This document shows, piece by piece, positions 15,882 to 23,071 of a stretch of 37,290 bases of DNA; the first letter of the stretch is position 1, and every line of letters starts with the position of its first letter. Under the pieces are notes generated by a model. It saw only the letters and a program-made list of their open reading frames with translations, did no database searches and was not told where the DNA came from. Source of the stretch: Prochlorococcus sp. AG-347-J21 (GTDB taxonomy: Bacteria; Cyanobacteriota; Cyanobacteriia; PCC-6307; Cyanobiaceae); NCBI GenBank assembly GCA_003281455.1, contig QCBX01000004.1, positions 1 through 37,290 on the forward strand, read 5' to 3'. Made by a program: the position numbers and the translations under genes.

Positions 15882-16034
15882 TTAATTTGTATGAGAATCG
15901 CATGTTAATTCACATTGGCTAAGGTCATGAGATGATATCTTTTCTAAAATTCTTAACATATCAATTTCAGATAGCTCTCCATTAGAGTTCCATTTTAAAG
16001 TTGTTTTCCTTTGAGGCGATTTTTTTTTATTCAT
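15882..16034 (-). CDS. Small CX3C-ending protein coupled to twin-CX3C gene, 50 aa
   Basis: MNKKKSPQRKTTLKWNSNGE, then LSEIDMLRILEKISSHDLSQ and the end CELTCDSHTN. The N-terminus is basic, the middle helical, and the end has CX3C (residues 41 and 45). AAAGGGGGGTGAGC before the ATG gives a strong ribosome binding site. It overlaps the upstream gene by eight bases in another frame, so the two are translationally coupled. Confidence 0.7.
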   Translation of the reverse strand: MNKKKSPQRKTTLKWNSNGELSEIDMLRILEKISSHDLSQCELTCDSHTN

Positions 16035-16185
16035 TTTGCTCACCCCCCTTTAAATGCACTTCTAAACAACGAGTAATACATTCTTGATGACCATCCACAA
16101 TACTGCATTCAGTAATACACTCAAAATATGAATTAATAGAATCTATATCCGTGTTCTGGTTGGTAGAAACAAATGAATCATTCAT
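16027..16185 (-). CDS. Twin-CX3C small protein, 52 aa
   Basis: After a polar N-terminus (MNDSFVSTNQNTDIDSINSY) come Cys at 23, 27, 36 and 40: CITEC, SIVDGHQE, CITRC. Two CX3C pairs eight residues apart, each on a helix, make a helical hairpin that could be held by two disulfides or bind a metal. The end is LEVHLKGGEQNE. It is the first gene of a two-gene unit with 15882. No signal peptide is seen, so the oxidation state in the cell is unclear. No family name is known to me. Confidence 0.7.
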   Translation of the reverse strand: MNDSFVSTNQNTDIDSINSYFECITECSIVDGHQECITRCLEVHLKGGEQNE

Positions 16186-16474
16186 AATATTGTCTAAATT
16201 TATTTGGAATAGAGATATAGCACGAATTTATGTTCAATAATTTAATTTATTAAGTGAATTAGAAAAAATAAGTATTATTTACTAAAGCTACATTTCACCT
16301 AGTTTGTCATTAAAAACTTAGTATTTTTATTCTTTTAAAAGATAAAAGAAAAAAACACTTTTGATTATTTAATATTAATTTATAAGGTAATTTTCTAAAA
16401 AAATCAGCATAAAGACTGATTTACTTTTCAGTAATTTAGTCAGAAGATAAAGAAGTACACTTTTAAATTTTCAA

Positions 16475-16627
16475 ATGAAATCAGTAATTAATTGGCTTTC
16501 GAAAATGTTAGAGAGTATGGCAAATGCTTTTATGCATCCATTAAAGAATGACTTGCCGCCATCTATTGGTACCCATGCATATAGCAGTATTCCTCTAAAA
16601 AGAAAATTGAGAAGAAGGTTGAATTAA
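16475..16627 (+). CDS. Small basic protein, 50 aa
   Basis: MKSVINWLSKMLESMANAFM, then HPLKNDLPPSIGTHAYSSIP and a strongly basic end LKRKLRRRLN. An amphipathic N-terminal helix and a proline-containing linker are apparent. It is convergent with the desaturase at 16631, with stops only three bases apart. Function unknown. Confidence 0.6.
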   Translation: MKSVINWLSKMLESMANAFMHPLKNDLPPSIGTHAYSSIPLKRKLRRRLN

Positions 16628-16630
16628 CTA

Positions 16631-17767
16631 TTAGCTTATTGGAATTAATTTTTCGTTTTTATTATCCCAGATAATATATTTGAAGCAGTTTGAAAAATCG
16701 CTTAGTTTTAAGAACTTGGATTTTTGAAGCAAATGAATGTTTGCTTTATGACAAGCTCTTAAGTTGTAATTTGGGATCCTCTCAGAGAGATGATGAATGC
16801 TGTGAAAGGATATGTCTGCTAAAAACCAATTTAGCCAATTAGGGATATCTAAATTGCTACTACCTAAAATCGCTCCATCGATGAGATCCCAATTTTTTGT
16901 ATTTTTAGCATATGCATTTTCATAGTTATGTTGTACGAAAAAAACACATATTAAAATTGCTGCTGATAAGGTTAATATCACGGAATAAAATGATAAGAAA
17001 AAAACTAATCCCAACCATTTGCACATAAAAATCCAACCTATTATTACCACTATGTTATTGATTATTAATTCAAAAAGTTCACTAAAATTATCTCCATAAT
17101 CAGAAAAAGGTGGTTTGACTCTTGAATTAATAGCTAGAAGTTGAGAAATTTCTCTGTTTTTTATTTTGATATAAGTCTCTTCCAATATATCTTTAGTGAA
17201 ATTAAAAATAATAATAACCAGTCCTAATCTAGGTTTTAAAACTAAGTAAAAAAAACCGCCAGGGAAAAGCATAATCCAGTTTCGACTGACTTTATAAAAT
17301 ATTTGCTCTCTTTTTGTAAGGGAATTATAGTCTTCAAGACTTAAAACATCTATCGGCCCTTTGTAAATTTCCCAATTTCCATTATTTCTATGATGAAATG
17401 CATGATCAATTGACCATGACTTCTGGGGAATACCATTAACTAAGCCAAGTAAAAATCCAAAAAAGCGGTTTAATTTCCGTTTTGTAAAAAGAGAATTATG
17501 TCCGCAATCGTGCATTAATGAGAATGTTCGAGAAGAGAACAGAGTTAGAAGAACTATAAAAGGGACCAATAGGAATCCCTTAATCAATAATGGAAAAGGT
17601 TGAATTATTATTTGGTGGACAATTAACCAAATAGAAATTATTGGGAAGATGGTAGAAATAATTTGATAACAAGCTCTAATATTATTTCTTTTTAAAAATG
17701 GCTTTATTAAAAAATCGCTTCTGTTTACTTTAAGCATATTCCACTTATAATTTTTTGATACTAACAA
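16631..17767 (-). CDS. Fatty acid desaturase-family membrane protein, 378 aa
   Basis: The His boxes are HDCGH (86-90), DHAFHH (122-126) and HSIHH (322-326), with FLADISFHSIHHLSERIPNY around the last, so all ligands of the di-iron centre are present. Several spans surround them (38-80, 235-280). It differs clearly from the 13862 enzyme in sequence and box spacing and may act on another position or on a non-acyl-lipid substrate; the fatty acid desaturase type 1 family also includes carotenoid-modifying enzymes. The first 10 residues before the second Met may not be translated. The frame is very AT-rich. Confidence 0.85.
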   Translation of the reverse strand: MLVSKNYKWNMLKVNRSDFLIKPFLKRNNIRACYQIISTIFPIISIWLIVHQIIIQPFPLLIKGFLLVPFIVLLTLFSSRTFSLMHDCGHNSLFTKRKLNRFFGFLLGLVNGIPQKSWSIDHAFHHRNNGNWEIYKGPIDVLSLEDYNSLTKREQIFYKVSRNWIMLFPGGFFYLVLKPRLGLVIIIFNFTKDILEETYIKIKNREISQLLAINSRVKPPFSDYGDNFSELFELIINNIVVIIGWIFMCKWLGLVFFLSFYSVILTLSAAILICVFFVQHNYENAYAKNTKNWDLIDGAILGSSNLDIPNWLNWFLADISFHSIHHLSERIPNYNLRACHKANIHLLQKSKFLKLSDFSNCFKYIIWDNKNEKLIPIS

Positions 17768-17818
17768 CTTTTAAAAGGTATTGATTATTTAAAAACAATA
17801 AAATTTTTGAAAATCATA

Positions 17819-17974
17819 CTAAAGAATAAATTCTTTAGACATAGTTCTCAATTGATCTAGATTTAATCTTTCTAAGTAATTTTTAAAGTCACTAAGATTC
17901 TTAGTAGAGTCAGAATCTTTGCTCTCGTAAAGAAGACTATTAGAAATTAAATCAATAAGATGATCTTTATCCAT
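17819..17974 (-). CDS. Small acidic protein, 51 aa
   Basis: MDKDHLIDLISNSLLYESKD, then SDSTKNLSDFKNYLERLNLD and QLRTMSKEFIL. Helical and soluble with a net negative charge. It lies between the desaturase and the gene at 18060 on the same strand. No family recognised. Confidence 0.6.
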   Translation of the reverse strand: MDKDHLIDLISNSLLYESKDSDSTKNLSDFKNYLERLNLDQLRTMSKEFIL

Positions 17975-18059
17975 AATTCCTTATAGACCAAAATTCCTGT
18001 TTAAAAAATTAAGGTCTTGAATTCGAGATCATTCACTCATCTCTATTTAAGAGTTATTT

Positions 18060-18278
18060 TTATAAATTTTTTAATTCTTGTTCTATTTTTTCTAATCTTT
18101 CATTTAATTCTTTTTGTTCCTTAATTAAGGATTTTTTCTTTTCTGCACGCTCTTTGTTCAAAGGAGAATTGAAATATTTTTGGTAAGAGACAAAAAAAAC
18201 TGCGATTGCTACTGCAATGCCAAGAGCACCAATTATTAAAATTGGAGATGAAGGAAAGTCGTAAAATGGAATTGACAA
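18060..18278 (-). CDS. Membrane-anchored coiled-coil protein, 72 aa
   Basis: Starts with TTG. One span (ILIIGALGIAVAIAVFFVSY, about residues 13-32) is followed by a heptad-rich helix (KEQKELNERLEKIEQELKNL) that predicts a cytoplasmic coiled coil. A promoter-like sequence pointing at this gene lies at 18421-18449 and resembles those at 5487 and 32770. Function unknown. Confidence 0.65.
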   Translation of the reverse strand: MSIPFYDFPSSPILIIGALGIAVAIAVFFVSYQKYFNSPLNKERAEKKKSLIKEQKELNERLEKIEQELKNL

Positions 18279-18420
18279 TGTACTTTACTAAAAATAAACT
18301 CTAGCTATCTTATAAACAAATAAATGAGTAATAAATACTTATTCTTTAAAAAGCTTTATGGTAATTAAATTATGTTAGTTATTTTGTAAAAAATAAATAA
18401 GGTTAATCTTTAATTGGTTT

Positions 18421-18449
18421 TTTAAAATAAGTATTTGTACAGCTGTCAA
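18421..18449 (-). promoter_or_regulatory. Promoter-like sequence sharing the TTGACAGCT...AAATACTT module
   Basis: On the minus strand TTGACA (18444-18449), a 17-base spacer and TTTAAA (18421-18426). The first nine bases, TTGACAGCT, are identical to the promoter at 5487, and AAATACTT recurs inside the spacer, but the left half of the palindrome is degraded (GTAC in place of AAGTAT). It would transcribe toward the coiled-coil gene at 18060 with a leader of about 135 bases. Confidence 0.4.
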
Positions 18450-18492
18450 AGAATCAATAACTAATAATGATTAAACTAGTAAAAATATTTTC

Positions 18493-18810
18493 ATGAAGAA
18501 AATCATAAACAAAAACCGTAATAAAAATGAACCATGGTTTAAATGGTTAACAAGAGAACTTAATTCTTATGAAGCTTTTAAGGATTTCGAATCAGGCAAG
18601 AATCCACAAGATGTAGCAGAGGATTTTATTTCTAGAAATAGTACTGCAATTTCAGAAGTTTTCGAGAATTTTGATGAAGAAGATAAAGATACTCTCGATC
18701 AGTTTCTTAAATTAACCGAATGCGAGATGCATGTGTTTAGAATTCTTGAAAAACAAATAGAATTAAGAAATAATGTAAGATTTGTAGATTTTAAAAAAAG
18801 AAAGAAATGA
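18493..18810 (+). CDS. Acidic helical protein, paralogue of 29262, 105 aa
   Basis: The core reads W-x-W-L...GKNPQDVAEDFISRNSTAI, then VFENFDEEDKDTLDQFLKLT and ECEMHVFRILEKQIEL. The protein at 29262 has the same spacing with TPSQIAERFVNEN, KKIDEKNYDALTEFMKLS and ESELHILKYFLKL, so the two are paralogues. Soluble, all-helical, rich in Asp and Glu, with a basic N-terminus and a basic C-terminal tail (FVDFKKRKK) absent from its paralogue. Function unknown. Confidence 0.75.
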   Translation: MKKIINKNRNKNEPWFKWLTRELNSYEAFKDFESGKNPQDVAEDFISRNSTAISEVFENFDEEDKDTLDQFLKLTECEMHVFRILEKQIELRNNVRFVDFKKRKK

Positions 18811-18821
18811 GGAATTAATTT

Positions 18822-19157
18822 CTATATAAGTTTATCTTTCCCATTACCAGTCTTACCAAAGCCTAACCAGACGAACCACAAGATCCATCCGAAGATAGGT
18901 ATAAAATTAATAAAGATCCATTTCCAATCTTTTCCAAAGTCTCTTATTCTTCTTATATCAATAGCTATTTGAGGAATGACACAAACTAATCCATAAGCAT
19001 TGAAACCAAAAGTTTTTAAAAATATTGGGATAGTTAGTAAAGAAATTATAAGATTCGCTAATTGAACTAGCCACCAGTCTGATCGAGATGTGAATCCTTT
19101 GAATTCTGTAGCTTTAATCCAAAACTCTTTATATGCATTAAAAAAGTTTTTAAGCAT
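18822..19157 (-). CDS. DUF805 membrane protein, 111 aa
   Basis: The family signature is clear: FFNAYKEFWIKATEFKGFTS then RSDWWLVQLANLIISLL, then DIRRIRDFGKDWKWIFINFI and a C-terminal span FGWILWFVWLGF. Three to four membrane spans and a length near 110-120 residues fit DUF805 (YhaH/YhaI type) inner-membrane proteins, whose role is not established. It is convergent with the gene at 18493, with 11 bases between stops. Confidence 0.87.
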   Translation of the reverse strand: MLKNFFNAYKEFWIKATEFKGFTSRSDWWLVQLANLIISLLTIPIFLKTFGFNAYGLVCVIPQIAIDIRRIRDFGKDWKWIFINFIPIFGWILWFVWLGFGKTGNGKDKLI

Positions 19158-19226
19158 ACATTAAAAATTCAAAATAATTTAATACTATCAATTTAATCTT
19201 CAATTTCTCAAAATGTTTTTTATTTA

Positions 19227-19385
19227 CTAAATAGGATCAAATAAATTCATATCATTTGAATCTTGCTTTGGGAGCTCATCTCGATTTGGTAATGAACAGA
19301 ATCCGTCTTTACAAATCATTTTTTCTTTTTCAATACTTGTAGTTTCTGAGAATATATTTTTGTTATTTGAAGATTCTTTCAGCAT
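19227..19385 (-). CDS. Small polar protein, 52 aa
   Basis: MLKESSNNKNIFSETTSIEK, then EKMICKDGFCSLPNRDELPK and QDSNDMNLFDPI. It has a CKDGFC pair (CX4C) in a mostly disordered-looking, acidic chain. It is not hydrophobic. It lies behind the 19467 frame on the same strand. Confidence 0.55.
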   Translation of the reverse strand: MLKESSNNKNIFSETTSIEKEKMICKDGFCSLPNRDELPKQDSNDMNLFDPI

Positions 19386-19466
19386 TGATATAAAAAATTA
19401 AATCCACTATTAAATTAATAACTCAATTTATTTTGATAAGCAATAAATTTAATATTAATTATTTAT

Positions 19467-19562
19467 TTATTTTTTTTGATTTGGCAAGTCTCTCCAAAAC
19501 AGCGCCATTATATAAATGAATAAAGATATAGAACAAATATAAAGTAAAGAATTTAGATGCAT
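19467..19562 (-). CDS. Membrane microprotein, 31 aa
   Basis: MHLNSLLYICSISLFIYIMA, then LFWRDLPNQKK. One membrane span with a short polar end. It ends about 80 bases before the gene at 19227. Support is limited to the coherent span and tail. Confidence 0.5.
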   Translation of the reverse strand: MHLNSLLYICSISLFIYIMALFWRDLPNQKK

Positions 19563-19809
19563 TTTTATTTATTAAAGTAATAACAAAGAGGGCCTTTCAT
19601 AAAAATGGGATTTCAACAGATTGGTAATTTTTTGACTTGGCAATTAAACAAATTCTAGTATTTATTAAAGTTTTTTATGCTTTCCCCAAACTTTGAGAAG
19701 GAAAAGTTTTTAAATTTTTGGAATATATCTATTTAGTTTGTAAAACTTATAAATCCTAGGGTTCTATAAATTTTATCAAATTCTAAATTTTTAAATGTTT
19801 ATTGTTTCA

Positions 19810-19947
19810 CTATCTATCCTTATTTATTTCTGTTAAAGCTTTTCTTCCTTCCCTAAGGGTTCTTAAGACTAGCCAGGTTAGACAGGAAATCATAAGGATG
19901 GTAAGTGTAATTAGAGAAATATGAGTTGTATCAATATTGTTGGCCAA
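19810..19947 (-). CDS. Single-span membrane microprotein, 45 aa, TTG start
   Basis: From TTG at 19947: MANNIDTTHISLITLTILMI, then SCLTWLVLRTLREGRKALTE and INKDR. A polar N-terminus, one span and a basic tail. No ATG is available upstream in frame before a stop, so TTG is the likely start. It follows the DDQDGG protein at 19986 on the same strand and could be co-transcribed. Confidence 0.5.
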   Translation of the reverse strand: MANNIDTTHISLITLTILMISCLTWLVLRTLREGRKALTEINKDR

Positions 19948-19985
19948 TTTAATTAAATTTTTTATGAGTCTTTAATTTAAAAAAT

Positions 19986-20168
19986 TCAAACGTTTGATCT
20001 AGAGTAAGCAGGTATTAGCATTCCACCATCTTGATCGTCATTATTGTCATCATCAAATCCACCCCCAAGAAGTAATTCAATAATTACAAGTACAGCTACT
20101 GGATAAAGACACCATAATATCGCTGTAATAGGACTTACTGAGGAAGAAGCTGAGTAAAATTCTGTCAT
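19986..20168 (-). CDS. Membrane microprotein with acidic DDQDGG tail, 60 aa
   Basis: Residues 14-35 form one span (ITAILWCLYPVAVLVIIELL). After LGGG comes a run of Asp and Asn, then DDQDGGMLIPAYSRSNV. The acidic DDxDDQDGG stretch after a single span recurs in the protein at 21305, which suggests a shared function such as binding Ca, another cation or a common partner. The side of the membrane for this tail is not certain. Family unknown. Confidence 0.7.
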   Translation of the reverse strand: MTEFYSASSSVSPITAILWCLYPVAVLVIIELLLGGGFDDDNNDDQDGGMLIPAYSRSNV

Positions 20169-20452
20169 AACTTGATATTAATCTAAAGAAACAACAATTG
20201 TGGATCCTCTGGGTAGTGTTTTATTCAATATTTCTATAAATATTTTTTAAAAACTTTTCTCTTTCTCACGAATAGATCTTTGGTATGTATTGCTATTTTT
20301 ATTCTTAAAATCAATTTGAATAATAATTTTCTTGAAACTACTGAGAAACTAATAATGACATAATGAATCGCGCGATTGTTATTTTTTATACTTAACAATA
20401 ATTGTACAATTTTGATTCAAAAACTATTATTTATCTTGATTTTATAAATTCT

Positions 20453-20584
20453 ATGTTTTCTTTCACTTTTGATCCTTTGGCTGCGATATTTGGTATATCA
20501 GGAATTGTAGGCTTCTTTTTCTTCGTTTCTGCTGCTAAGGGAACTTCCAGTATCAATACAAAACCAAAAAAGGAATTAGATTAG
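20453..20584 (+). CDS. Membrane microprotein, 43 aa
   Basis: From ATG 20453: MFSFTFDPLAAIFGISGIVG, then FFFFVSAAKGTSSINTKPKK and ELD. One span followed by a polar tail. The frame is open back to a TTG at 20402, but the added residues are less convincing. A perfect CG-rich palindrome (20366-20377) lies upstream. Confidence 0.55.
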   Translation: MFSFTFDPLAAIFGISGIVGFFFFVSAAKGTSSINTKPKKELD

Positions 20585-20648
20585 AACTTATTGTGTCAGA
20601 AAACTAAATTGAAATTTTAAATTTAGTATTTAAAAGGCTTGTTAATTA

Positions 20649-20819
20649 TTACTTATTCCATTGTTTAGAAATAAATTCAAGAAAATCTTTTAGATCCTCT
20701 TCAGGACAATTTGTTTGTCTTTGTAAATCAATGCAAATTTGCTTAATATTTTCAAAGGCCTTTTTTACTACTTCGTTTTTTTCAATAACCTCAAAATATT
20801 CTTGATCAGTAAAAGGCAT
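20649..20819 (-). CDS. Small acidic helical protein, 56 aa
   Basis: MPFTDQEYFEVIEKNEVVKK, then AFENIKQICIDLQRQTNCPE and EDLKDFLEFISKQWNK. Soluble and helical with two Cys. It is next to the cupin gene on the same strand (92 bases apart). No family recognised. Confidence 0.6.
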   Translation of the reverse strand: MPFTDQEYFEVIEKNEVVKKAFENIKQICIDLQRQTNCPEEDLKDFLEFISKQWNK

Positions 20820-20910
20820 AATATTAGTTTCCTTCTTGAAAATTATTTATTAACCATATTTTATCTACATTGACTTAACAGTAAAGAAGAAAAAATCTTT
20901 TTTCTTCAAT

Positions 20911-21186
20911 TTAGCTACCCAATCGATAATGTTTTTTAATACTTTTGGTTACTTCCTATTCGCAGTTAAGTCCAGCAGGAAACTCAACTCGATCTCCAGC
21001 TTTAATCACGTAAATGTCACTGTTTTGGGGACATATTTTCGCTTGACCTTCAATAATTAAGCAAATTTCCTTATCATCATAATTCCAATGAAATTTGCTT
21101 GGCTCACATTCCCAAATAGGCCAACTTTTTATTCCATAGTGAATTATTACGCTTGCACTAGAGGGGGAAGATATTAGAACTTTCAC
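20911..21186 (-). pseudogene. DUF861-type cupin with in-frame amber codon (76 aa before TAG, 91 aa if read through)
   Basis: The first 76 codons encode a small cupin: SWPIWECEPSKFHWNYDDKE, then ICLIIEGQAKICPQNSD and the block IKAGDRVEFPAGLNCE. A TAG then stops the frame at 20956-20958. The same frame continues for 14 codons (EVTKSIKKHYRLGS) to a TAA at 20911, and this is the expected end of the DUF861/EutQ-like family, where Trp normally stands at the TAG position (CxW...KHYR). A single TGG-to-TAG change explains everything. The shortened protein lacks the last beta strand of the barrel. Either a recent nonsense mutation, a sequencing error, or readthrough. Confidence 0.8.
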
Positions 21187-21304
21187 GAAATAGTTCGGAT
21201 GTATTTTTTCATTTTATAAATAAAATAAATATTTATTTTCGAGAATGTGTATTTCTTTACTGTCTTTTATTTTTTTTCGTTTATCATAAAAAAAATTCTA
21301 ATTT

Positions 21305-21439
21305 ATGGATGAGCTTTCTGTATTGTCAATTTCGCTATCTATAGCTTCTCTGGGAATATTTTTTTTATTTTTTGCTTCAAATGATGATGATGACCAAGAT
21401 GGAGGTAAGTTGATTAAATCATTAGAGAGAATTAATTAA
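21305..21439 (+). CDS. Membrane microprotein with DDQDGG tail, 44 aa
   Basis: MDELSVLSISLSIASLGIFF forms the span, then LFFASNDDDDQDGGKLIKSL and ERIN. The DDDDQDGG motif behind one span repeats the pattern of the protein at 19986. Its stop overlaps the convergent gene at 21436 by four bases. Family unknown. Confidence 0.65.
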   Translation: MDELSVLSISLSIASLGIFFLFFASNDDDDQDGGKLIKSLERIN

Positions 21440-21558
21440 TTCCAAGTAAATAAAATATTTAATAGAGATTTATAACCTATAAAGCCTGCATAAATGCAGC
21501 TTAGAAAAATAACATAAACCTCAAATGTGCCAAGTCTTTTTTTCTTTAAAATTTTCAT
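21436..21558 (-). CDS. Single-span membrane microprotein, 40 aa
   Basis: MKILKKKRLGTFEVYVIFLS, then CIYAGFIGYKSLLNILFTWN. A basic N-terminus and one span. Its stop shares TTAA-type bases with the convergent gene at 21305. No family recognised. Confidence 0.55.
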   Translation of the reverse strand: MKILKKKRLGTFEVYVIFLSCIYAGFIGYKSLLNILFTWN

Positions 21559-21635
21559 TGTTTGTAGTGTTTACAAGATAATTTTATTTAATCCGATTTC
21601 TATTCACATGAGTATTTTTTACATTAATTCAGAAA

Positions 21636-22508
21636 TTAAAGAATTATTAATGTTAAGCCAAAAAATAAAAAACAAGTAAAAAATATTATTTTTTTGGTAA
21701 TTTCTCTTTCCTCATTTTTAGCAAAAAATAAGGAAATTACTGGAGATGTGCTTAATAAAGCCCATCCAATTCCTATGGGAAGGGTTTTAAAAACAACTTG
21801 TTGTAGCAATATGCCTATATTTGTTCCAAGAATTATTGAAATCAAAAATCTTTTTTGTTGTTTTTTTTCTATCTTTTTCAAGAAAAAATTAATCTTAAAT
21901 CCTTTTAGAATAATCAAAAAAATTATTGCACCTAATAATCTTATTTCAGTTGTAAGGAAAGGAGATAAATTGCTTTGAAGGAAAACCATCCTTGATAAAA
22001 GACCTCCAAGAACAGCACATAAAACTGATAAAAAAGGAAAAGCAAAAATCTTAAAGTTATTTTTTTCTGAGAAAGAGGAGTTTTCCTCTTTAAAATCGTT
22101 CCCTTTTCTGAGAATTATGAATAGCGAAATCGTTACTATAATTATTCCAACCCATGATTTAGTTGTTAAATTTTCATTAATAAAAAATTCCCCTGAAAAA
22201 GCTGCCATTAACGGAGAAAGAGTTTCTATAGATAAAGTTTTTCTTGTGCCAATAGTTTTTAATGACTTTAGGTAGAAAGTATCACCTAAACCAATACCTA
22301 TTATTCCACTAATTAGTAGGATAAATATGTTTTTTAATTCAGTTGTAGAACTTAGATTGATAAAAGCAGGTATAAAAATTAAAAAAGCTATTATATTTTT
22401 TATTAAATTAATATCTATTGTTTTATATTTTTGAGTTTGCGAGCGCCAAATAAAGCACGCATATGTCCAAGATGTAGCAGCTCCAAAAGCAGAAAGGATT
22501 CCAATCAA
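21636..22508 (-). CDS. EamA-family (DMT superfamily) transporter, 290 aa
   Basis: Ten hydrophobic segments in two repeats fit the drug/metabolite transporter fold. The repeats are marked by GIIGIGLGDTFYLKSLKTIG, with LSIETLSPLMAAFSGEFFIN at the end of the first, and by GTNIGILLQQVVFKTLPIGI, with ALLSTSPVISLFFA at the end of the second. The start is TTG at 22508 (MIGILSAFGAATSWTYACF). The substrate cannot be told; EamA proteins export amino acids, nucleosides or other metabolites. The gene is very AT-rich but intact. Confidence 0.88.
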   Translation of the reverse strand: MIGILSAFGAATSWTYACFIWRSQTQKYKTIDINLIKNIIAFLIFIPAFINLSSTTELKNIFILLISGIIGIGLGDTFYLKSLKTIGTRKTLSIETLSPLMAAFSGEFFINENLTTKSWVGIIIVTISLFIILRKGNDFKEENSSFSEKNNFKIFAFPFLSVLCAVLGGLLSRMVFLQSNLSPFLTTEIRLLGAIIFLIILKGFKINFFLKKIEKKQQKRFLISIILGTNIGILLQQVVFKTLPIGIGWALLSTSPVISLFFAKNEEREITKKIIFFTCFLFFGLTLIIL

Positions 22509-22529
22509 AACGAATAATTTTTAAAAATT

Positions 22530-22628
22530 TTATTTTATAAATTGAGTAAATGCTAAAAAGAATACATAAATAAGAATCAAGATTCCAGGTAAGTACTGAA
22601 TTAATGATTTGAAATTATTTTTTTTCAT
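22530..22628 (-). CDS. Membrane microprotein, 32 aa
   Basis: MKKNNFKSLIQYLPGILILI, then YVFFLAFTQFIK. A basic, polar beginning and a hydrophobic span. It is squeezed between the EamA gene and the 22652 gene, all on the same strand, with 21 and 23 bases between, which suggests one transcript. Confidence 0.5.
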   Translation of the reverse strand: MKKNNFKSLIQYLPGILILIYVFFLAFTQFIK

Positions 22629-22651
22629 ATTTTCTAAAATGTTTTTATATC

Positions 22652-22840
22652 TTAAACAGTTTTTTTATTACTAGGGTACAAACTCTCTAGCTTCTTTCTT
22701 CTTTTAACTTTCGCATTAATTCTTTCTTCTTTTTCTTTTTTCTTGATCTCATCGTTTATCTTATTTTGTCTATATCCAAACCAAAGTAGTACCCAAATAA
22801 CAGAAGTTATTAAAAGAAGAGCAGTATATTGTCCAGTCAT
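22652..22840 (-). CDS. Membrane-anchored charged protein, 62 aa
   Basis: From ATG 22840: MTGQYTALLLITSVIWVLLW, then FGYRQNKINDEIKKKEKEER and INAKVKRRKKLESLYPSNKK. One span with a long, very charged cytoplasmic helix. A GAGG about ten bases upstream supports this start; an ATG at 22888 would add 16 residues. The C-terminal ESLYPSNKK recalls the end of the protein at 33415 (DSLYPKKLA), which is also single-span with a basic tail. Confidence 0.65.
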   Translation of the reverse strand: MTGQYTALLLITSVIWVLLWFGYRQNKINDEIKKKEKEERINAKVKRRKKLESLYPSNKKTV

Positions 22841-23071
22841 AGTAAAACTGGCCTCAGAATATTTAACGTAAGAAAATATTAGACTCATTTAATTAAGTTA
22901 AAGCAAAAAAAAAACGACTGCGTTGATTTTTTTAGAAATTTAAGAATTAGTGAATTGCAGCTATTTATTATGTAGTTTTAAAGTTTTTATTTTTTTTTTA
23001 TGGTTTTTGGGCTAATTTTTCTTTATAACTCCTTGCTATTATCAGATTGAAGCATATTAAATAATAAGTTT

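Noticed and set aside
19611..19670. Short plus-strand frame MGFQQIGNFLTWQLNKF
   Set aside because: Only 17 codons, without ribosome binding site or partner gene.
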